Of a stretch of 64,000 bases of DNA, positions 34,627 to 43,468 are shown piece after piece. The notes below the pieces were generated by a model. It made no database searches and had not been told where the DNA came from. It worked only from the letters and a program-made list of their open reading frames with translations. A program made the translations under genes and the position numbers. Source of the DNA: Dinoroseobacter sp. (lineage in GTDB: Bacteria > Pseudomonadota > Alphaproteobacteria > Rhodobacterales > Rhodobacteraceae); the NCBI GenBank assembly GCA_017643385.1, contig JAEPNN010000001.1, forward strand, positions 372,001 through 436,000. The letters are read 5' to 3'. The stretch's first letter is position 1, and each line of letters starts with the position of its first letter.

Positions 34627-35301
34627 GTGATCGAGCTGGACAATGTCGCCTACAGTTATGGCAATGGCCCCGCGCTGTTGTCCGACGTGTCCTTGAAACT
34701 TGCGCCTGGATCGTTCCACTTTCTGACGGGACCATCAGGGGCTGGGAAAACCACTTTACTGAAGCTCTGCTATAAAGATCTTCAGCCGACACTTGGGCAT
34801 GTTCGTTTCTTCGGAGTCGACGGCCCAGAATTGTCGCGAGACGCCGTCGCGTCTTTGCGGCTGAAGATCGGTGTCGTACATCAGGATTGCCAGTTTCTCG
34901 ATCACCTCAGTGTCGCCGAAAACATCGCCTTGCCGCTCACAGTATCCGGGCGCCCGATTTCAGCTTCTGATCTGGACGATTTGTTGGGCTGGGTCGGGTT
35001 GAGCGACCAGGCCATGCAGTATCCTCAGGAACTTTCAGGCGGTGAACGACAAAGAGCGGCGCTCGCGCGAGCTGTGATGACGGCGCCAGATATTATTCTG
35101 GCCGATGAACCAACGGGTAACGTCGACTGGGACATGTCTCTGCGGTTGTTGTCGTTGCTGGTCGAGCTGAACAAAATGGGTAAAACAGTACTGATCGCGA
35201 CCCATGATCTATCCCTGATCAGGGCTTCAAAGAGCCAAGTGTCCACGCGCGTTTTGCGCATAACAGGCGGTCGTCTCACACTGGCAGGGGCAGATCTATG
35301 A
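34627..35301 (+). CDS. ftsE: Cell-division ATP-binding protein FtsE
   Basis: A 224-residue ABC ATPase starting at a GTG (34627) with AAGGAAC upstream. Walker A GPSGAGKTT begins near residue 35, the signature is LSGGERQR and Walker B is IILADEPTG, so it is a full ATP-binding cassette. FtsEX couples ATP hydrolysis at the septum to peptidoglycan hydrolase activation in the periplasm. Its TGA overlaps the ftsX ATG. It is divergent from the zinc-ribbon gene. Confidence 0.95.
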   Translation: MIELDNVAYSYGNGPALLSDVSLKLAPGSFHFLTGPSGAGKTTLLKLCYKDLQPTLGHVRFFGVDGPELSRDAVASLRLKIGVVHQDCQFLDHLSVAENIALPLTVSGRPISASDLDDLLGWVGLSDQAMQYPQELSGGERQRAALARAVMTAPDIILADEPTGNVDWDMSLRLLSLLVELNKMGKTVLIATHDLSLIRASKSQVSTRVLRITGGRLTLAGADL

Positions 35302-36194
35302 AGCTGTCCAATCTTCTCGTGCTCGCGACTGACAGACAGGCTGACAGGATCGTCCCGCCAACGGGTTACACAGTCCGTCTTACGCTGTTCACGGCTGCTT
35401 CGCTGGCGTTTCTCGCGGTGTTTGCGCTTGCCCTTTCGTTGGCGACCTCGCGGGTAGCCACGCAATGGAGCGATGCCCTCGCTAGGTCATCAACCATTCG
35501 GATCTCAGCGCCACAGGACCAGATGGCCGCGCAGGTTGCTGCCGTTGAAAGTATTCTGCAAACCACGCCAGGCATTTCGGAATTCCGCGTTCTAAGCAAC
35601 GAGGAACAAGCCGCGCTGCTAGAACCCTGGCTTGGTGCGGGAATTCCAATCGATGCGCTTCCAGTGCCTGCGCTGATTGAAGTCATTGAAGCGGGAGACG
35701 GGTTTGCTGCGGAAGGCTTGCGGCTGCGGCTGGAGGCTGAAGCGCCAGACGCGGTTCTTGATGACCACACACGCTGGCGGCAACCGTTGGTCGAAGCGGC
35801 AGGAGGACTGCGCCTACTTGGTTTGCTGTCCTTGCTGCTGATCGGTTGCGCCACAGCGGCGATGATCACCCTTGCAGCGCAGGCTGCGCTGGCTGCAAAC
35901 AAGCAGGTCATAGAAGTGTTGCGTCTTGTGGGCGCACGCGACAGCTACATTGCGGGTGCATTTATGCGACGTTTCACCAATCGCGCCGCCCTTGGTGCAA
36001 CCGTTGGGGCTGCAGCGGGTGTCATTGCGATCACGCTTCTGCCAGGGACACGGACCTCTGAAAGTTTCCTGACGGACCTTAGTTTCGAAGGGCTGGGATG
36101 GATCACCCCAATATTCGTACCACCGGTCGTGGCGGTTCTGGCGCTTCTCGCGACGCGCCATGCCGCTGCGCGCGTATTGAAAGGACTGCCATGA
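35298..36194 (+). CDS. ftsX: Cell-division permease-like protein FtsX
   Basis: A 298-residue partner of FtsE with the expected four helices. The first is near residues 30-52 (LTLFTAASLAFLAVFALALSLA); the second to fourth lie after residue 165 (LLGLLSLLLIGCATAAMITLAAQAAL, an ALGATVGAAAGVIAITLL helix, and WITPIFVPPVVAVLALLATR). The loop between helices 1 and 2 is the periplasmic domain that contacts hydrolase adaptors. The LRLVGARDSYIAGAFMRRF segment is the FtsX coupling helix. It overlaps both neighbours by ATGA. Confidence 0.93.
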   Translation: MKLSNLLVLATDRQADRIVPPTGYTVRLTLFTAASLAFLAVFALALSLATSRVATQWSDALARSSTIRISAPQDQMAAQVAAVESILQTTPGISEFRVLSNEEQAALLEPWLGAGIPIDALPVPALIEVIEAGDGFAAEGLRLRLEAEAPDAVLDDHTRWRQPLVEAAGGLRLLGLLSLLLIGCATAAMITLAAQAALAANKQVIEVLRLVGARDSYIAGAFMRRFTNRAALGATVGAAAGVIAITLLPGTRTSESFLTDLSFEGLGWITPIFVPPVVAVLALLATRHAAARVLKGLP

Positions 36195-36922
36195 AAACGG
36201 CTTGGCAATATATCGTCTCATTTATTTTCATCATTCAGATGTATCTGATGATGGCGGTTCTGGCGATTTACTACGCACCTTTGGCCGTGTTTCGCCGACA
36301 GTCTGCCTATGACGGTGTGCACACTTACTGCCGTTGGGTGCGGTGGACTGCGTCGTGGATGGTGGGCCTGAAATCGGAAGTTCGAGGCGACATCCCTACG
36401 GGGGAGGTTCTGATCGCGTCAAAGCACCAAAGCTTCTTTGACATCATCCTGATCGTGTCCGTCGTGCCAGAACCGAAATTTATAATGAAGAAGGAACTGC
36501 GCTGGGCGCCGATCCTGGGCTGGTTCGGAAAGCGGATTGGGTGCGTTCCTGTCGATCGGGGCAAGAAGGCCGCTGCGATTCAGCAGATGGTTGCAGGTGT
36601 AAGAGATCCAGAAGCGCCTCCGGGGCAGCTGATAATCTATCCGCAGGGTACACGTGTCGCGCCGGGCGTCGCGCGGGCCTATAAGTCGGGGGTCGGAGCG
36701 CTCTACATAGCGCTGGAACAGCCCTGCTATCCTGCCGCTACCAATGTAGGTGTGTTCTGGCCCCGTCATGGCATTTTACGAAAGCCTGGCCTTGCGGTCG
36801 TTGAATTCTTGCCCGTAATAGCGCCTGGACTGGCGTTGCCCGAGTTTATGTCACGGCTGGAAGACGACGTTGAAACTGCATCAAACCGGTTGATGGAAGA
36901 TGCTGGCTTCGTTGCATCATGA
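36191..36922 (+). CDS. plsC: 1-acyl-sn-glycerol-3-phosphate acyltransferase
   Basis: A 243-residue membrane-associated acyltransferase that makes phosphatidic acid. I use the ATG at 36191, which overlaps the ftsX stop. An N-terminal hydrophobic anchor (YIVSFIFIIQMYLMMAVLAIYY) precedes the catalytic HX4D box (His79-Asp84, HQSFFD). The glycerophosphate-binding motif is YPQGTR rather than the usual FPEGTR, a mild variation. Translational coupling to ftsEX suggests membrane synthesis and division are co-expressed. Confidence 0.92.
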   Translation: MKTAWQYIVSFIFIIQMYLMMAVLAIYYAPLAVFRRQSAYDGVHTYCRWVRWTASWMVGLKSEVRGDIPTGEVLIASKHQSFFDIILIVSVVPEPKFIMKKELRWAPILGWFGKRIGCVPVDRGKKAAAIQQMVAGVRDPEAPPGQLIIYPQGTRVAPGVARAYKSGVGALYIALEQPCYPAATNVGVFWPRHGILRKPGLAVVEFLPVIAPGLALPEFMSRLEDDVETASNRLMEDAGFVAS

Positions 36923-37524
36923 AGACCATCGCGACGATTGCCGAGCTTGAAGCGTTATACGGCAAGCCGGGCGAAGCGTCTTTATTGAAGGTCACAGATT
37001 TCCTGACACCGGCCTATCGTGCGTGGATTGAAGCCGCTCGCTTTTGTGTCCTGACCACCGTTGGCCCAGGTGGAACAGATGGCTCTCCGCGTGGTGACGA
37101 AGATCCTGTCGTTTCCATTCTCGACGACCGTACGCTCGCACTGCCGGACTGGCGTGGTAACAACCGTATGGATTCCCTGCGAAATATCGTTGAGGATGGA
37201 CGCGTATCGCTCATGTTCATGGTTCCCGGCAAGAACAACGTGATCCGCGTCAACGGTGACGCTGTTCTTGCGGTCGATGACGAAATACTGGCGCGGTTCG
37301 AGCGCCCGGGGCAAAAGCGACCGCGGAGCGTAATCATAATCCGCATCGCAGAGGTCTACAGCCAATGCGCAAGAGCGTTGATGCGCTCAGCACTTTGGAT
37401 GGGAGATTTCGACGGTGTATTGCCATCTGTCGGAGATATGCTTTCCGAAATTTCGTCCGGGAAATTCGATGGCAAAACCTATGATGAGGAATGGCTGCCG
37501 CACGCAAGAAAGACCTTGTGGTAG
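36919..37524 (+). CDS. PPOX-type FMN-dependent flavoprotein
   Basis: A 201-residue split-barrel protein of the pyridoxamine-5'-phosphate-oxidase superfamily. RAWIEAARFCVLTTVGPGGTDGSPRGDEDPV and DWRGNNRMDSLRNIVEDGRVSLMFMVPG match the MSMEG_1061-type subgroup, including the Arg/Asn residues expected to hold FMN phosphate. True PdxH is unlikely because the substrate-binding C-terminus differs. The substrate is unknown. It overlaps plsC by ATGA and ends the ftsE-ftsX-plsC unit. Confidence 0.87.
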   Translation: MKTIATIAELEALYGKPGEASLLKVTDFLTPAYRAWIEAARFCVLTTVGPGGTDGSPRGDEDPVVSILDDRTLALPDWRGNNRMDSLRNIVEDGRVSLMFMVPGKNNVIRVNGDAVLAVDDEILARFERPGQKRPRSVIIIRIAEVYSQCARALMRSALWMGDFDGVLPSVGDMLSEISSGKFDGKTYDEEWLPHARKTLW

Positions 37525-37541
37525 CGGTGAGTTGAGCGAAA

Positions 37542-37583
37542 TTGCTGCACCCGCAAAATCGGCATTGCGAACGTGCGCGCAAT
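37542..37583. promoter_or_regulatory. Two TTGC/GCAA dyads upstream of mcl1
   Basis: The 114-base gap before mcl1 holds TTGC-N7-GCAA (37542-37556) and ATTGCG-N8-CGCAAT (37564-37583). Paired palindromes upstream of a carbon-assimilation gene could be operators, but no exact consensus is matched. Confidence 0.3.
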
Positions 37584-37638
37584 AATCTAACCCATGTGGC
37601 AGCTATGTTGAAACTTCATTACGTCACGGAGTCGCCAG

Positions 37639-38598
37639 ATGTCTTTCCGCCTGCAACCCGCCCCTGTCGCTCGCCCCAATCGCTGTCAGCTCTTTGGCCC
37701 GGGTTCAAATACCAAGCTTTTTGCAAAGATGGCGGCAAGTGCTGCGGATGTTATCAACCTTGATCTGGAAGACAGCGTTGCCCCGACAGACAAGGACGCT
37801 GCGCGCGCCAATGTCATCGAAGCCATCAATACCGTCGACTGGGGTAACAAGACGCTCAGCGTACGCATAAATGGGCTTGATACCCCTTATTGGTACCGCG
37901 ACGTGGTTGACGTGTTGGAACAGGCCGGGGACCGGCTCGACATTATCATGATCCCGAAGGTTGGGTGCGCCGCAGATGTGTATGCGGTTGATGCACTTGT
38001 CACCGCCATCGAGCGCGCCAAGGGACGCACGAAGCCCATTGGCTTTGAGGTCATCATCGAAAGCGCTGCGGGCATTGCCCATGCTGAAGAGATTGCCGCC
38101 GCCAGCCCGCGCATGCAGGCTATGAGCCTTGGCGCAGCCGATTTTGCGGCGTCCATGGGGATGCAAACCATTGGTATCGGTGGCACGCAGGAAAACTACT
38201 ACATGATCCGTGAGGGTCAGAAGCACTGGTCAGACCCTTGGCATTGGGCCCAGGCGGCCATCGTCGCGGCATGTCGAACCCATGGCGTTTTGCCCGTTGA
38301 TGGTCCGTTCGGAGATTTCTCTGATGATGATGGCTACCGCGCCCAGGCGCTGCGCTCCGCCACACTCGGAATGGTGGGAAAATGGGCCATCCATCCAAAG
38401 CAGATCGCCTTGGCCAACGAAGTTTTCACGCCATCTGAGGAGGCTGTCAACGAGGCGCGAGAGATTCTCGCTGCGATGGAACAGGCTAAAGCCAGCGGGG
38501 CGGGCGCAACTGTCTACAAAGGTCGTCTTGTTGATATCGCATCAATCAAACAGGCCGAAGTGATCGTGAAACAAGCCGAAATGATCGCAGCTGCCTGA
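37639..38598 (+). CDS. mcl1: L-malyl-CoA/beta-methylmalyl-CoA lyase
   Basis: A 319-residue CitE-like TIM-barrel enzyme. The N-terminal FRLQPAPVARPNRCQLFGPGS, INLDLEDSVAP with its metal-binding acids, and FEVIIESAAGI are the same blocks I recall for Rhodobacter sphaeroides Mcl1. That enzyme cleaves methylmalyl-CoA to glyoxylate and propionyl-CoA, and malyl-CoA to glyoxylate and acetyl-CoA, in the ethylmalonyl-CoA pathway. GKWAIHPKQI near residue 250 is also conserved. With phaA-phaB in the same window this fits acetyl-CoA assimilation without a glyoxylate shunt, though other pathway genes are not seen here. Confidence 0.93.
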   Translation: MSFRLQPAPVARPNRCQLFGPGSNTKLFAKMAASAADVINLDLEDSVAPTDKDAARANVIEAINTVDWGNKTLSVRINGLDTPYWYRDVVDVLEQAGDRLDIIMIPKVGCAADVYAVDALVTAIERAKGRTKPIGFEVIIESAAGIAHAEEIAAASPRMQAMSLGAADFAASMGMQTIGIGGTQENYYMIREGQKHWSDPWHWAQAAIVAACRTHGVLPVDGPFGDFSDDDGYRAQALRSATLGMVGKWAIHPKQIALANEVFTPSEEAVNEAREILAAMEQAKASGAGATVYKGRLVDIASIKQAEVIVKQAEMIAAA

Positions 38599-38728
38599 CG
38601 CAGATTGATGCAGGAGCATATTGGCACGCGCTTGTGAGTTTCCCTTTCACGGGCCAAAGTCATACACCATGCTCAGTTGCATAGTCTGCCGAGTGTCGCC
38701 ATATACGGGCCAGTGACCGGAGGCCCTG

Positions 38729-39691
38729 ATGCAGAACTATCTCGAGTTTGAAAAACCGCTCGCCGAAATTGAAGGTAAGGCGGAAGAGCTGCGTGCAATG
38801 GCGCGGTCCAATCCGGAGATGGATGTTGAAGGCGAAGCAAAAGCGCTCGACAAAAAGGCCGACGAATTACTGGCTGAGCTTTATGGGTCCTTGACCCCCT
38901 GGCGGAAATGTCAGGTGGCGCGCCACCCCGACCGGCCGCATTGCAAGGACTACATCGAAGCGCTGTTCTCGGAATATACACCGCTCGCGGGCGATCGGAA
39001 CTTTGCGGACGATCATGCGGTTATGGGGGGGCTCGCACGGCTTGATGACCGTCCCGTTATGGTGATCGGGCACGAAAAGGGCAGCGACACCAAAACGCGG
39101 ATCGAACGCAATTTTGGCATGGCGCGTCCAGAAGGCTATCGCAAAGCGATCCGCCTTATGGAAATGGCCGACAAGTTCGGCATTCCCGTTGTGACACTGG
39201 TCGATACACCCGGTGCCTATCCGGGCAAAGGCGCGGAAGAACGCGGTCAGTCCGAAGCCATTGCCCGGTCCACCGAAGCCTGCCTTCAGCTGAAGGTACC
39301 ATTGGTCAGCGTGATCATCGGTGAAGGTGGTTCCGGTGGCGCCGTTGCTTTCGCGACGGCAAGCGAACTCGCAATGCTCGAGCATTCGATTTACTCGGTA
39401 ATTTCACCCGAAGGCTGTGCGTCGATTCTCTGGAAAGATGCCGAGAAGATGCGCGAAGCCGCCGAAGCGCTGCGTCTGACAGCGCAAGACCTGAAGTCGC
39501 TCGGCGTGATTGACCGGATCATCAATGAACCAATTGGCGGGGCACAGCGACACCGCGATCAGGTTATCAAGAATGTTGGCAAGACCCTGAACCAGATGCT
39601 TGCCAAATTTGATGGAAAATCCGGGGATCAGATTCTCAGGGCACGGCGCAAGAAGTTCCTTGCACTTGGCTCCAAGGGGCTGGCGGCTTAG
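38729..39691 (+). CDS. accA: Acetyl-CoA carboxylase carboxyltransferase subunit alpha
   Basis: A 320-residue crotonase-fold subunit which, with AccD, transfers the carboxyl group from biotin to acetyl-CoA for fatty-acid synthesis. Family blocks seen are [14 protein letters not shown] at the start, [16 protein letters not shown], the [19 protein letters not shown] segment and the oxyanion-type [11 protein letters not shown]. An ACCGGAGG ribosome site precedes the ATG. It is convergent with the cytochrome b561 gene with a four-base stop overlap. Confidence 0.96.
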   Translation: MQNYLEFEKPLAEIEGKAEELRAMARSNPEMDVEGEAKALDKKADELLAELYGSLTPWRKCQVARHPDRPHCKDYIEALFSEYTPLAGDRNFADDHAVMGGLARLDDRPVMVIGHEKGSDTKTRIERNFGMARPEGYRKAIRLMEMADKFGIPVVTLVDTPGAYPGKGAEERGQSEAIARSTEACLQLKVPLVSVIIGEGGSGGAVAFATASELAMLEHSIYSVISPEGCASILWKDAEKMREAAEALRLTAQDLKSLGVIDRIINEPIGGAQRHRDQVIKNVGKTLNQMLAKFDGKSGDQILRARRKKFLALGSKGLAA

Positions 39692-40221
39692 TCGGTCCGT
39701 TTTCCAAACCACATGCGCGAAATCAGTCCGTTCTGGATGACCAGCTGGTGATAAAGCGCGGCAGTCACATGCACTGCGATCAGTGCCAGCAGAGCTGTGG
39801 TCAGGACGTAATGTGCAGTACGCGCCGGATAGTCCCAGAAACTTTCGGGCAGCGGAGCTTCTGATCCAAAGAACACGATATCGGGTAGTCCAGTAGCGAC
39901 AGAAATCCCGATGCCGCTGACGCAGACACCAAACACCAACACGTAGAAAAGCCAATGGACCCAAGTGCCGATATGGTCGAGCAAGGCGCTTCCGTTGCTG
40001 ACATGTACGGGTTTTTGGGAAAGAACGCGGGTGATCAGTCGTAAAATCATCAGGATCAGGATGATGGATCCGAAAATCATGTGACGGGCAAGCGCATCGA
40101 CTTTTGCGGGATCGGAATTTGGAAGACGCTCCAGTCCAGATCCCCCAATGACAAGTGAAAAAAGGATCATCAAGGCAAGGATCCAATGCAGGGCGACGAG
40201 GAGCGGATGATAGCGTGTCAT
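39688..40221 (-). CDS. Cytochrome b561-type diheme membrane protein
   Basis: A 177-residue protein from the ATG at 40221 ([19 protein letters not shown]). It has four transmembrane helices with histidines in helix 1 (YHP, LHW), helix 2 (ARHMIFG), helix 3 (THWLF-like HW) and helix 4 ([26 protein letters not shown]). These are the positions for two b hemes in the bacterial cytochrome b561 family. Such proteins oxidise quinol and can reduce superoxide (CybB) or periplasmic acceptors. The frame extends to 40344 but lacks family-like sequence there. It is divergent from dgcN. Confidence 0.9.
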   Translation of the reverse strand: MTRYHPLLVALHWILALMILFSLVIGGSGLERLPNSDPAKVDALARHMIFGSIILILMILRLITRVLSQKPVHVSNGSALLDHIGTWVHWLFYVLVFGVCVSGIGISVATGLPDIVFFGSEAPLPESFWDYPARTAHYVLTTALLALIAVHVTAALYHQLVIQNGLISRMWFGKRTD

Positions 40222-40360
40222 GTGGTGGCTTTCCTGAGATGGCGACGCCAGTGAAGATATTTTACCATTGGAAGGGAAGAGGCCAAAGCGAAAGATACCG
40301 GCAATTTCTGATAGAGCCCAGATAATGCCCGCAAGAATCTTCATAAAGATAGATCAAATA

Positions 40361-40375
40361 TCGAAAAATATTCGA
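40361..40375. promoter_or_regulatory. Candidate operator palindrome before dgcN
   Basis: TCGAA-AAATA-TTCGA (40361-40375) is a 15-base inverted repeat in an AT-rich patch of the 245-base gap between the cytochrome b561 and dgcN genes. It lies about 90 bases before the dgcN ATG. It may be a regulator site for the D-glutamate genes. No other gene or RNA is seen in the gap. Confidence 0.35.
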
Positions 40376-40466
40376 ATGTATCTGGGTTTACCCTTAGAAA
40401 AAACGAAGAAATCCCATGCTGTCCTGATACATTCGCGCGACTCTTCCCCAGACCGAGGCCGCTGCT

Positions 40467-41495
40467 ATGATTCGTACTCCTTACCTTCTCTTTCTTGGCG
40501 ACGCTCCTGATGCACTCGCAGCCAAAGTGGCCCAAGGGATTGCCGACTGGCGCCCTGAGTTTGCGGTTGGTCAGTTTCGTTTGCCAGGTTGCAAGGCTGA
40601 TCTTGGCCTTCCCGATATGGATCTCGAGACCGCAAAAGCGGCTGGCGTAAAAACCCTTGTGATCGGGGTGGCCAATCGCGGCGGTGTCATCTCGCCCGAA
40701 TGGAAGCATGTTCTGATCGACGCGCTTATGGCGGGTTTCGATATTGCGAGTGGCCTGCACAACCTGTTGCGCGATGAGCCTGATCTCGTGGCCGTGGCGG
40801 ACGCCGAAGGGCGCACCCTGCACGATGTGCGGGTGCCAGATGTCGAATATCCGATCGCAAATGGCGTAAAGCGCACGGGCAAACGTTGCCTGGCCGTTGG
40901 TACCGATTGCTCGGTTGGCAAGATGTATACGGCCATTGCGATGGAAGCAGAAATGCGCAAGCGCGAGATGAAGGCTACGTTCCGTGCCACCGGCCAGACC
41001 GGCATTCTGATTACAGGCAATGGTGTTCCGCTTGATGCAGTGATTGCGGATTTCATGGCCGGTGCGGTCGAATGGCTGACCCCGGACAATGACGACGATC
41101 ATTGGGACCTGATTGAAGGGCAGGGCAGCCTGTTTCACGCGTCCTATTCCGGTGTGACCATGGCCCTGATCCACGGCGGTGCACCCGATGCGCTGATCCT
41201 CAGCCACGAGCCCACACGCACCCATATGCGCGGGCTGCCAGGTTACGACCTGCCTTCATTGGAAGCCTTGCGCGACCTGTCCCTGACCCTTGCGCATGTG
41301 GTTAACCCAAATTGCAAGGTTGTCGGGATCTCGGTGAACACCAAGGCACTCAGCGATGATGAGGCAAACGCCTATCTCGCCGAGGTGGAAGACCGCATGG
41401 GACTGCCCACCATCGATCCATTCCGTCAGGGTGCGGGCCGTCTTGTTGACGCGCTTGTCGCACTGGATGAACCGTCAGTTCTGGCCGCCGAATGA
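40467..41495 (+). CDS. dgcN: DUF1611 protein, N-acetyltransferase DgcN type
   Basis: A 342-residue DUF1611 protein: an N-terminal Rossmann-like domain (YLLFLGDAPDALAAKVAQGI) and a P-loop-like C-terminal domain beginning CLAVGTDCSVGKMYTAIAM (near residue 150), with IEGQGSLFHASYSG and ILSHEPTRTHMRG further on. The DUF1611-DgcA pair was described as a D-glutamate route in marine bacteria: DgcN N-acetylates D-Glu and DgcA racemises N-acetyl-D-Glu. This assignment rests on that pairing. It overlaps dgcA by ATGA. Confidence 0.85.
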   Translation: MIRTPYLLFLGDAPDALAAKVAQGIADWRPEFAVGQFRLPGCKADLGLPDMDLETAKAAGVKTLVIGVANRGGVISPEWKHVLIDALMAGFDIASGLHNLLRDEPDLVAVADAEGRTLHDVRVPDVEYPIANGVKRTGKRCLAVGTDCSVGKMYTAIAMEAEMRKREMKATFRATGQTGILITGNGVPLDAVIADFMAGAVEWLTPDNDDDHWDLIEGQGSLFHASYSGVTMALIHGGAPDALILSHEPTRTHMRGLPGYDLPSLEALRDLSLTLAHVVNPNCKVVGISVNTKALSDDEANAYLAEVEDRMGLPTIDPFRQGAGRLVDALVALDEPSVLAAE

Positions 41496-42454
41496 TCACA
41501 GTCCAGGCGGACAGCTTCAGGCTGGCCGAGGTTTTCACCATTGCACGCGGCTCTCGAACCGAGGCGCGTGTCCTTCGCGTGACCGTTGAAAGAGGCGGCG
41601 TGACCGGGCAGGGCGAATGTGTGCCCTACGCCCGCTATGGCGAAAGCCTCGACAGCGTCACGGCCGAGATTGAGGGCCTCTCGCAGGACATTACACGCGC
41701 GGCCCTTCAAGACGCCCTTGAACCCGGAGCCGCGCGAAACGCGCTCGACTGCGCGTTGTGGGACCTCGAAGCCAAGCAGGCAGGCCTACGGGTCTGGGAT
41801 CTTGCAGGTCTGCCGGAACCGGGGCCTGCGATCACAGCATATACATTGTCCCTGGATACACCCGAGAAGATGGAAGCCAGTGCGGCCAGACACGCGCACC
41901 GTCCGCTTCTGAAGATCAAGCTTGGCACGCCGGATGATATGCCCCGCCTCGAAGCTGTCCGTCGTGGCGCGCCAGGCGCGAAGATTATCGTCGACGCCAA
42001 TGAAGGCTGGTCTGCCGAAGTCTACGCCGATCTTGCCCCGCATCTGACGCGCTTGGGTGTCGCGCTCGTTGAACAGCCGCTGCCCGCGGGTCAGGACGAC
42101 ATGCTTGCTGAAATCGCCCGTCCGGTTCCGGTCTGTGCCGATGAAAGCTGTCATGACCGAGCGTCCCTCCCCGGACTTAAAGGCAAGTACGACATGGTCA
42201 ATATCAAGCTCGACAAGACAGGCGGCCTTACGGAAGCTCTGGCGCTGAAGCAGGCTGCCTTGGCAGACGGCTATCGGATCATGATTGGCTGCATGGTGGG
42301 CACGTCGCTCGCAATGGCACCCGCGACGCTTCTTGCTCAAGGTGCGGACTATACTGACCTCGACGGACCGCTTCTATTGGCTGAAGATCGAGATCCCCCG
42401 CTTCGCTTTGACGAGGCCGGCGTTTATCCCCCCGAGCCTGCGCTTTGGGGATAG
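41492..42454 (+). CDS. dgcA: Enolase-superfamily racemase, N-acetyl-D-Glu racemase DgcA type
   Basis: A 320-residue muconate-lactonising-type enolase-superfamily enzyme, formerly called dipeptide epimerase in most annotations. The capping domain is N-terminal. The barrel has KIKLG (first acid/base lysine), VDANEGW and VEQPLP, ADES (three metal-binding acids), and NIKLDKTGGL with the opposite-face lysine, so a two-base racemisation mechanism is intact. Being fused by ATGA overlap to the DUF1611 gene favours the DgcA role over L-Ala-D/L-Glu epimerase. A D-amino-acid transaminase follows after 61 bases. Confidence 0.88.
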   Translation: MITVQADSFRLAEVFTIARGSRTEARVLRVTVERGGVTGQGECVPYARYGESLDSVTAEIEGLSQDITRAALQDALEPGAARNALDCALWDLEAKQAGLRVWDLAGLPEPGPAITAYTLSLDTPEKMEASAARHAHRPLLKIKLGTPDDMPRLEAVRRGAPGAKIIVDANEGWSAEVYADLAPHLTRLGVALVEQPLPAGQDDMLAEIARPVPVCADESCHDRASLPGLKGKYDMVNIKLDKTGGLTEALALKQAALADGYRIMIGCMVGTSLAMAPATLLAQGADYTDLDGPLLLAEDRDPPLRFDEAGVYPPEPALWG

Positions 42455-42515
42455 CGCTTGACGGGCAGGATCAGCCCGGTAAACGAGATCGCGATCGAAA
42501 CGACGGAGCCCCCTC

Positions 42516-43373
42516 ATGAGCCGCACAGTCTACGTCAACGAAGAGTATCTGCCCGAAGAAGACGCGAAGATTTCGATCTTCGACCGAGGGTTCCTGTTTG
42601 CAGATGGCGTTTACGAAGTCACCAGCGTGCTGGACGGCAAGCTGATCGACTTTGACGGACACGCCAAACGGTTGGCGCGCTCTCTGAATGAGCTTGATAT
42701 GCAAGAGCCCTGCACCGAAGAGGAATTGCTGGAAATCCACCGTCAACTTATCGCGCGGAATGACCTGAACGAAGGTCTGATCTATCTGCAGGTCACCCGT
42801 GGTGCTGCCGATCGCGATTTTGTCTATCCATCTGCAGACACCAAGCCGACGCTCGTGCTTTTCACCCAAGCCAAACAAATTGCGATCAGCGCCGCAGCCG
42901 ATAGCGGGATCAAGGTGATCTCGATCCCAGATGAGCGCTGGGGTCGGCGCGACATCAAGACGGTTCAGCTTCTGTATCCCTCCATGGGAAAGATGATGGC
43001 AAAAGCCGCAGGCGCAGATGACGCTTGGATGGTTGAAGATGGTTTCGTCACTGAAGGGACGTCAAACAACGCCTATATCGTCACCCATGACGGGACCATC
43101 GTAACCCGCCATCTGTCGACGGAAATCCTTCATGGGATCACCCGTGCCGCCGTTCTGAACATGGCCAACGAGGCTCAGATGAAGCTGGAAGAGCGCCCTT
43201 TCACCATCAAAGAGGCCCAGCATGCCGCCGAGGCGTTCATCACCTCGGCCAGCAGTTTTGTCATGCCAATCGTGTCCATCGATGGCGCAGCGGTCGGTAC
43301 AGGCGCTCCGGGTCCGATCGCCAAGCGCCTTCGCGAAATCTATCTCGAAGAAAGCCGCAAGGCTGCACTTTGA
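42516..43373 (+). CDS. dat: D-amino-acid transaminase
   Basis: A 285-residue class IV PLP aminotransferase. The catalytic lysine is Lys148 in RRDIKTVQLLYP. The phosphate-binding region reads EGTSNNAYIV, with SSFVMPIVSIDG further on. The N-terminal RTVYVNEEYLPEEDAKISIFDRGFLFADGVYEV is D-amino-acid-transaminase-like rather than IlvE-like. It would exchange amino groups between D-alanine and D-glutamate, giving a source or sink of D-Glu beside dgcN-dgcA. A GGAGCC ribosome site precedes the ATG. Confidence 0.9.
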   Translation: MSRTVYVNEEYLPEEDAKISIFDRGFLFADGVYEVTSVLDGKLIDFDGHAKRLARSLNELDMQEPCTEEELLEIHRQLIARNDLNEGLIYLQVTRGAADRDFVYPSADTKPTLVLFTQAKQIAISAAADSGIKVISIPDERWGRRDIKTVQLLYPSMGKMMAKAAGADDAWMVEDGFVTEGTSNNAYIVTHDGTIVTRHLSTEILHGITRAAVLNMANEAQMKLEERPFTIKEAQHAAEAFITSASSFVMPIVSIDGAAVGTGAPGPIAKRLREIYLEESRKAAL

Positions 43374-43426
43374 TGCTTTGGGGGCGAGGGCTCCCATTCT
43401 ATCCACTTGCATCAATAACCTGAGAA

Positions 43427-43450
43427 ACTGACGCTTTGACCGGCGTCAGT
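43427..43450. terminator. Hairpin between convergent dat and DUF1244 genes
   Basis: ACTGACGC (43427-43434) pairs with GCGTCAGT (43443-43450) around an 8-base loop. There is no T tract on either strand, so termination would be weak or Rho-assisted. Confidence 0.5.
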
Positions 43451-43468
43451 CTGACAGGCGTGATGGCT

